Assembly: GCA_916700875.1 (NCBI GenBank)
Contig: CAKAKS010000031.1
Span: 9,077,977 to 9,141,976 of the forward strand
From: Sebastes aleutianus
Taxonomy: Eukaryota; Chordata; Actinopteri; Perciformes; Sebastidae
Direction: 5' to 3'
DNA: 64,000 nucleotides
A program made the translations under genes and the position numbers. The notes below the pieces were generated by a model that did not search any database, was not told where the DNA came from, and saw only the letters and a program-made list of their open reading frames with translations. Of this stretch, positions 57,485-64,000 are shown in pieces (position 1 is the first letter of the stretch; each line of letters opens with the position of its first letter).

Positions 57485-58777
57485 GATGGGTGGCTATGGA
57501 GATGTTGGTGAAAGACAAAAAGGGTAGGCAATAAATGGAGAGAAAAACAGAATCACACATGTTACATCCATCACAGCTGCTAAGGGTTCACCTCTCTGAA
57601 TAGAGAGTGGACGGATGCTCAAATTACAGGAAAATACATAAGTTCAAATGCAACCATAGTGTTACATGAGATCTGGCTGTGGAAAAGCTCTTTTGTAGCC
57701 CTTAACAAATGTGTTTTATTCCAGCATTTGGCTAGACTTAAATACAAGTAGGCTCATATTCAAGACCTCCGAACGACCCACTGAAAATGACGAAAGGAGT
57801 CTTTCAACGAGTGTACGTATGCGGCCGGCTAGTGGCTTTTCAAATGAACCATCTGCAATTGAAGACATGGACTGACTTTACGGTCAGAGCCACTTCAGTC
57901 TGTCCATCTCGGCTCCGTTCAAATACAACTTCAACTCAAGTTGGTGTAATATTAAAATGTAAATGAGCACCCAGCTCAACCCTGGGTCGAAGGAGAGCCT
58001 CTCACCGGGACTGAGAAGGCTCTCATATAGTCTATTACTATGATAATAAGGTGCATTTTATATTCAAGAAGAGACTAATGGAGGATTCATAAAAACAGAA
58101 AAAGTGACTGCATAAAAATAGAAGCTTTCCACTAAAGATGTGGTCAAATGTTATATGCAAAAAAACATTTTTCAGTGATGTCACTTTAAATTCCTTTTTT
58201 TAACCTCATTGGATGGTAAGTTTAACAGGTGTTCACATTACTTCTTGGACGGTCAGGTGTGACTAGTTGGTGTATGGATGTCAAACACGGACAGTGTATC
58301 TTTGTCTGAGTGTGTGTGTTTCTGTAGATTAGCAGTCAAGGGAACCTCTCTGTCTCTCTGTCTCTCTGTCTCTCTGTCACTTGATCCCCGCAACACCGTT
58401 CCCACAACACTACAAAGGAGCCAGCAGGAGACAGACGGCCCTTGTTCAGATGAAAGATATAGAGCTTGGGAAACTGATCGGGAAAATATTCAGGGTGAAT
58501 TCCAGTGACACAAGGGGACATTTTGTTCGACAGGAAATGGACTTTCGTTTCATTTGAAAAAAATCATCTTGTCATTAGCTGACAAATAGTTGTGTTGACA
58601 ACTGTTGATTGAACGTGAACAGGTAGATAAGATTAAGTGGTAGAAGCTTTTTCTTCAAGTTATAATTTTGATTTAGATCAATGTTTCATTATTTTTTTCA
58701 CAATCTTAACTATTAAACTTAATAAAAGAACAAACTACAATCAATAAGAATGATTTAAATCATCAATCAATAAAAAT

Positions 58778-58799
58778 AAATAATAATAATAATAATAAA
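58778..58799. repeat. (AAT)n microsatellite
   Basis: ATAATAATAATAATAATAA tract in the keratin leader intron, about 60 bases downstream of the leader exon's donor on the coding strand. Confidence 0.9.
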
Positions 58800-58856
58800 A
58801 CAAATGAATCTAATTCTACAAATTAATAATTTCTTAAAAAATAAGCTCCTACTCAC

Positions 58857-58942
58857 CAGGGTTTTCTTCAGAGAGAGGCACAGTGGGATCCAGAAGAATA
58901 GTGGAGGATCTGTGCTGCTGATGCTACAGGTGAGCTTATATG
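58857..58942 (-). promoter_or_regulatory. krt18: Keratin gene TATA box and 5'UTR exon
   Basis: On the coding strand, CATATAAGC (58942-58934) is a TATA box. A leader exon from about 58908 ends CCCTG|GTGAGTAGG at 58857. The leader intron (58856-57494) ends at CTCCATAG just nine bases before the initiator ATG. A CCCCTCCC box lies just upstream of the TATA box, fitting KLF/Sp1 control of epithelial keratins. Confidence 0.65.
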
Positions 58943-61110
58943 CAGGTGTGCAGAAAGTGGGAGGGGCTAGCTCCGAACAGGAGGTGTGTTTACTGCACCT
59001 GCAGGTCTTGAGAAAGGTGGATGTGGAGGCTTGTAATGAAACATACCTATCCATTTCATCAGCCTACTATTACATGCAATAAGATGCTTTACTGAGATAC
59101 TAGGGATATTGTATTATGAGAGGGCAGTTACAGAATAGATGTCGTAGGTCTGTGCTAAAATGATCAACCCTGATAAGAGAGACATATCTACTTGATCACA
59201 ATATTCTCCCAGTGTGATGAATTATGTAGAGCTTGACTTGAACTTTCTTTTTCTAACCTTCTTCCCTTTGTCGTGATGTCTACTTAAAGATCCCATGGAT
59301 GGTTTTAGGGCATATCAAAATAATTTGTTTGGAATTGTGTGTCTGATGTGGTTTACAAAAAACAACATTCAATCACCAGGATAAATTCATTGAAAATTTC
59401 AGGAGCTATGGACATCATTTAAATAACTTAACTGCTCGACACAAGACGTGTCCTACTTCACTGACAAGTCTGCTCTCAGTGTGTTTTTGCACTGGTGGTT
59501 TTAGGTTTCCACATCACACTTGCGTGGGTTGTTTATTTGGACCATGGTTGGCTTCCACACTAGTTTCGATGTCACAAAATCCTGCTTGTATGCACACGCA
59601 CTTGATTCCACTGTCAGGCCATTACATGTGCGTTATCGCTCGCTATATAGATGTGGGTCAGTAGGGGCCTACTACGCATACTACACTGTAAAATTGAAAG
59701 CAAAATTTAAAACCAACATGTTCTAACACATTGTAAAACTGAATGAAACATTATGTTTTGAACACAAACAAAAAGGCTTCTTTAGGTTTAGGTAACAAAT
59801 CACTTAGTTAAGTTTAGGGAAAAATATTAAGTTTTGGCCTAAAATAACTGTTTCAAAAGTGAAAGTGAAACTTAACGCTTGTGTACACAAAAACAACTAC
59901 AGACGGAACGTGAATCCCGATCTCCTGGGTGAAAGTGTTTTGTCGACCTCCATGTCATATGGAGTTTCACACTGTTTACAGCGCCCCACTTCCGCTTTTG
60001 TTCCTGTCATAATTTCTACGGTTGCCGTCGTCCTCTTGTATTCCTACTTTTGGTGATTGACCATGTGAATAGATGATAAAACCTACTATGGGCCTCACTG
60101 ACCCACATCTATGAGCCTTAAAACCACTGATAACGCCCATTTAAAGACGTGATAACAGGCTAATCGGCTGAATATTCACTCTCCGTTTAGCTCTGTTTCT
60201 GGTCTCCACCAACTCCTGAGAGACTTAAATATAGATTTAAATCCTAAAAAAATGTACAATGCATATTTTCTCAACAGATATTCAGTCAGTGATGCTGACG
60301 GGGCTCAGCTTCCTCCGAGCAGCATCACTGCTCACAATAAAGCATCTGTGCTATTAAATATCTCATTGTCATCACCATCCCTTTACTGTTTGCATGTGGT
60401 GGGTGGATCCCTCCCTGCAGGTCTCTGGAGCCCTCCTGTCCTGCAGTCAGTCAGTCATCTCGCTGCAACCTGACCCTCCTTCTACCTGAAGGAGATAAAA
60501 TATTCAACAAGTCGCTCACAGAGTAAGAAAACCTGCTGGCTGAAGCTCTTTGAAACAAACATGGTGTAAACTCATAGTAGTTTACACAGCCCATACAGAG
60601 CAGGACTGATACTGTAACCAGTAACCATGACTCTTTGAACTTTGTCCATGCAAAGTCTTATAGAAACATAGAGGGATGTTTGATATTAAAAATGTGTGAC
60701 TGAAGCATGTGTTTCCCACATAGCCTATTATCATATTCAAATACAAGCGAGATTAAAATATTCCTTGTGTGTTTTCATTGCAAATGTCTCCATTTGCATC
60801 CACAAACATTCTGCATATACTTCCCACGAGTTGTGAGTAGCGAATAGCTACATTATTATATTAGTTTATGACTTGTATTATTCTCATCTCATCATTCTGT
60901 ACTTACATTTTACAAGCTGCAACATTAGTAACATATCAGCTAAAAATCCTCTCAATGCTCTGGTCTCAGTTGACCATTTAGTATTTCACAGCACCATCAT
61001 CATCATGCAATGATCATATTTCATCAAAATAATAATAATATCACTGTTGTGGTGCTCTGATGAAGGCTTGTTTGCCAAAAACACGTGAAAAATGGTAACC
61101 TGAGGATGAG
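58943..61110. other. Upstream of the keratin gene, no gene seen
   Basis: Unassigned DNA with the dispersed repeat copy at 59780-59819, and a block near 61058 (CTGATGAAGGCTTG) resembling a retroelement tail. The frame at 60252-60473 has no family signature. Confidence 0.45.
59780..59819 (-). repeat. Dispersed repeat, copy 2 (CCTAAACTTAACTAAGTG type)
   Basis: Reverse complement of 3826-3865 with a few mismatches. Confidence 0.6.
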
Positions 61111-61114
61111 GATG

Positions 61115-61117
<3 letters not shown>

Positions 61118-61154
<37 letters not shown>

Positions 61155-61177
61155 GTCTATCTATCTATCTATCTATA
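61118..61177. repeat. (ATCT)n microsatellite
   Basis: ATCT repeats with one GTCT interruption, followed by a short ATATAT run. It directly follows the ATGAAGGC..ACACGTG tail-like sequence, a setting typical of a retroelement end. Confidence 0.9.
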
Positions 61178-63521
61178 TATATACAACAATGTTCAGCATA
61201 TGGAACATAATAAGATGACAAGGGTAAAATATAGAAAATTGTTGAGAGACTAATTGATAGGAATTAGTTTTAAGAAGTGATTTGAATATAATTATTTTAT
61301 AAGAGTAACACTGTCCTAACCAGTGGCAGAGCAGTGTTGTTACATGGTGGACTGGAAGGGACAGAGAATGATCCAAAAATAAACAAAGAAAACAAATATT
61401 TGTATTTCATATTGCAAATCTCCATTTGTTCAAAATGTTGCCAGTGTCCGCAGTGCATATTCCCATCAGACCACACATCATTCACCAGTCAGCTGTAATC
61501 TATCTCCTCTCTGTGGTGAAGGCTGGTCAATACAAGTGAAGTCCACAACATAGCCGGTACCAGCACTTCCCAAAAGAGGGCAGCAACAAGCTGTACTGCT
61601 ATAGTACTTGTCTTAGTGTTGTTATCCCAGCAGACTGTCTTAATAGATATTTCCATGTTTCTAAGTGCTTGGCAAATTAAAATGTAATTTTAATACATTT
61701 CAGTGAGAATTCAAATAAAAAGAAATATTATTTTAACCCTTTAATATTTAGTATGGCCTATTAACTTCCACTTTAAGCAGCTTTATGGTTGGAAAATTAA
61801 TTTACACTGTGTGAGAGTATGACATGTACAGTATATTATGAATCTGCTTGTTTCAGCTCTTCATTGAAGCTATATAATGGTCACCCAAGACTCAATGTTT
61901 CTTAGTGGCTGCACCGTTTCATCAAAATTAAATATTTGAATTTTATACACATTTCACATATACATCCATATTCAATTCTGGACATATTTGGTATCTTTGG
62001 AAACTTTTGGATCTCCACCAGACTTTAAAAGAAAGTTCTGTAGATCTGAACGTTGTTTGGCTTCACTACACAAGTTTGTAAGAACTTATCCACATCCAGG
62101 CTGCTGTATATAAAAGGAGTTAAATAAAGAGACATGTAAACTTGACGTGCTGTCACTTTGTACCAAAACTACCACTAAATATGAGATGCACATCCCGACA
62201 TGAGATCGATCACGATCGAGCTGAACCTCAATCAACCTTTCCTCTTACTGTCACTTTCTCCCTCTCCCTCTCTCTCCTCTTCAGCCAGCATGGATCAGAG
62301 TTTGGTTGTTAAAAAAATAAACAGGTGATTAGACTGGCAGGATGTCAGGATACTACTCATGACCCCACTTGACCCCTCGTGACCCCTGTCACAAGCGATC
62401 ATGTGACCACACCGGCAAAATGCACACACCAGCAGAGAAGAGCGCTAACACCGAAGACATCCAGGGTCAGGTCATCACTTTCGTAATATTACCCCACAGA
62501 CTGGAATATTATAGGGTTTATTTGGATGATGAGAAATGTGAACTTCACTCTGAAATCTACTTGTGATTTTCATATTTTAAGAACCAAGCTGTCAGTTTGG
62601 TGTGAAAAATTGAACTGTACGTTTATGATACAACATGACGCTGCAACAAAAGTCATATAATACACAAATGTGACAGCCGGAGCAAACATAAAAGCATTTA
62701 AAACACCAGATCGATCAGGTAAAATCCTGAAAAAGGACTTCTTAGAGAAACAAATTCACCTTCAGCATCACGCTGTGCGACACTCTTGCTGCTCTGGCCA
62801 TGAACATGACTGACGCCTCTCAATAGTCATTTTGCTCCTGAAGTGATTGCTTCCTGTTACAATTCTGCTGCTGGCAGGACTGACTTGTGTTCACGTTGGC
62901 TGGCTGACAGACGGGCAAACAAACACAGACAGACAGACAGACAGAGGAATCAGTCCATTCCACAACTTTTCATTATTTTCATCTGCAGCATGACTATCCT
63001 GATCAGGAAGCTTTAGGGTCCCAACAAATATGGTTGAAAACATGTGACAATTGTTCCTGTGATCCTGCAGAAATTTGAAAAAATGAGTTGCGTTTGGAGT
63101 TGATCAGGAAAAACAAATGGCCTCCCTTTCTAGCATTAATTCAAGTTCGAGCACAAAGTTCAATCACTGATTTTGGGAGCTGATCCAAGTGATGTAAGTG
63201 AGATAGTAGAAACATCATCGTTGTCCTCTGAATGATGTATCCCTGAAATGTTAACATTTCATGAGCTAAGTCAAAGTGTCTCCTGTGAAAAAGGCCTAAG
63301 TGATGATGTTGGTATTGACCTTTGTAACTTTTCTGTATTTATTATCAATTGACTGCTGTCTGTACGCCAAATTAGCCTTTGGGGATATTACAGCTTTATT
63401 CTACTCCACTGTAATAGATATATGTACACAATCATTTACATTTTATCAAGGAAATCTGAACTGGATCATTGCAGATCATAGAAGTATAATATCGTATCAT
63501 GAAGCTTGTCAATTGGCTGAC
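61178..63521. other. Right-hand intergenic DNA, no gene seen
   Basis: AT-rich, with a CT-rich tract (62245-62285) and an (AGAC)n run (62926-62945). No exon-like frame or recognised repeat. Confidence 0.45.
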
Positions 63522-64000
63522 CTCATCGTCCACAATGGACTGCCGTTTTGAAGCCTCAAGTTCGGCATTTTGGCCGTCGCCATCTTGTTTTTTTGCAACC
63601 AGAAGTGAAACAAGAGGGAGGAGCTAAGCACAACCGAACGCTGAATAAGACATTTTCAGGCGACCAAAAAGGTCTTTCATGAACTGAAAACACGCTGTGA
63701 GGATTAAAGGGTTAAAGTTGTAAGACAAAAACGCAGACAACTCCCAGAACGGACAACGCCGTGATAGCAACCTGTCAATCACAAGGTAGCCACGCCCTAA
63801 AACATCCCCTGCTTTATGGTCTATTTGACTCTAAATGGGACCATCATTTACTAAATGAACATCATGCTGTGTTGAAGAAGACCTGAAACTAGCGATTGAG
63901 ACCATAAACTCATGTTTACAATGTTTACTTAAGATTTAAATCAAGTGAGAAGTAGTATAATTGTCTCATAGACTTCTATACAATCAGACTTCTTTTTGCA
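63522..64000 (+). repeat. Copy 5 of the dispersed family, cut by window end
   Basis: It starts inside the family at CAATGGACTGCCGTTTTGAAG and follows it through CATCCCCTGCTTTATGGTC to GACTTCTATACAATCAGAC at the window edge. The 5' end of the element is missing. Confidence 0.85.

Noticed and set aside
59479..59726. Overlapping 61- and 68-codon + strand frames
   Set aside because: Two frames open over the same DNA with no family signature point to chance.

Overview
The window is nuclear DNA of a ray-finned fish, probably a percomorph teleost. Five genes have multi-exon structures with GT/AG introns that rejoin into intact reading frames of vertebrate families. Introns and intergenic DNA are full of interspersed repeats of teleost type: hAT-like miniature elements, LINE fragments, a tRNA-derived SINE and many microsatellites. 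No prokaryotic, viral or CRISPR content was seen.

Layout, left to right. (1) fyb1 (+, 2340-13960) is the T-cell/myeloid adaptor ADAP. Its 17 exons are rebuilt to the stop codon, but the initiator exon was not found. (2) A repeat-rich stretch (15.5-17.5 kb) holds a 30-bp minisatellite split by a LINE fragment, and ends in a perfect 48-bp palindrome. (3) atp5me (+, 17719-20491) encodes subunit e of mitochondrial ATP synthase in 4 exons, with three ETS/GABP-type motifs just before the start codon. (4) pde6b (-, 34713-23852) encodes the rod cGMP phosphodiesterase beta subunit: 23 coding exons, 853 residues, CaaX box CSVC. (5) rbp4l/purpurin (+, 42475-43760) encodes a retina-type secreted retinol-binding lipocalin of 196 residues, with a TATA box and an upstream 5'UTR intron. 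(6) A keratin-18-like type I keratin (-, 57484-49844) has 9 coding exons and 427 residues, with a 5'UTR exon and TATA box near 58.9 kb. From 59 kb to the end I see only repeats and unassigned DNA.

The pde6b-atp5me adjacency is the same as in human 4p16.3, which supports pde6b over pde6a or pde6c. pde6b and rbp4l are both retinal genes, transcribed divergently from a 7.7-kb interval, with OTX/CRX-type motifs near both promoters. In humans the paralogues PDE6C and RBP4 also neighbour each other, so this looks like a duplicated ancestral PDE6-RBP4 block.

I found no convincing new multi-gene system. The most unusual items are the 48-bp palindrome upstream of atp5me, a 656-bp foldback element in a fyb1 intron, the interrupted minisatellite, a repeat-in-repeat insertion whose empty site can be read, an orphan exon-like frame at 21.5 kb, two long hairpins, and the CSVC prenylation box of pde6b. 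All exon borders were placed by eye from splice sites and frame continuity.
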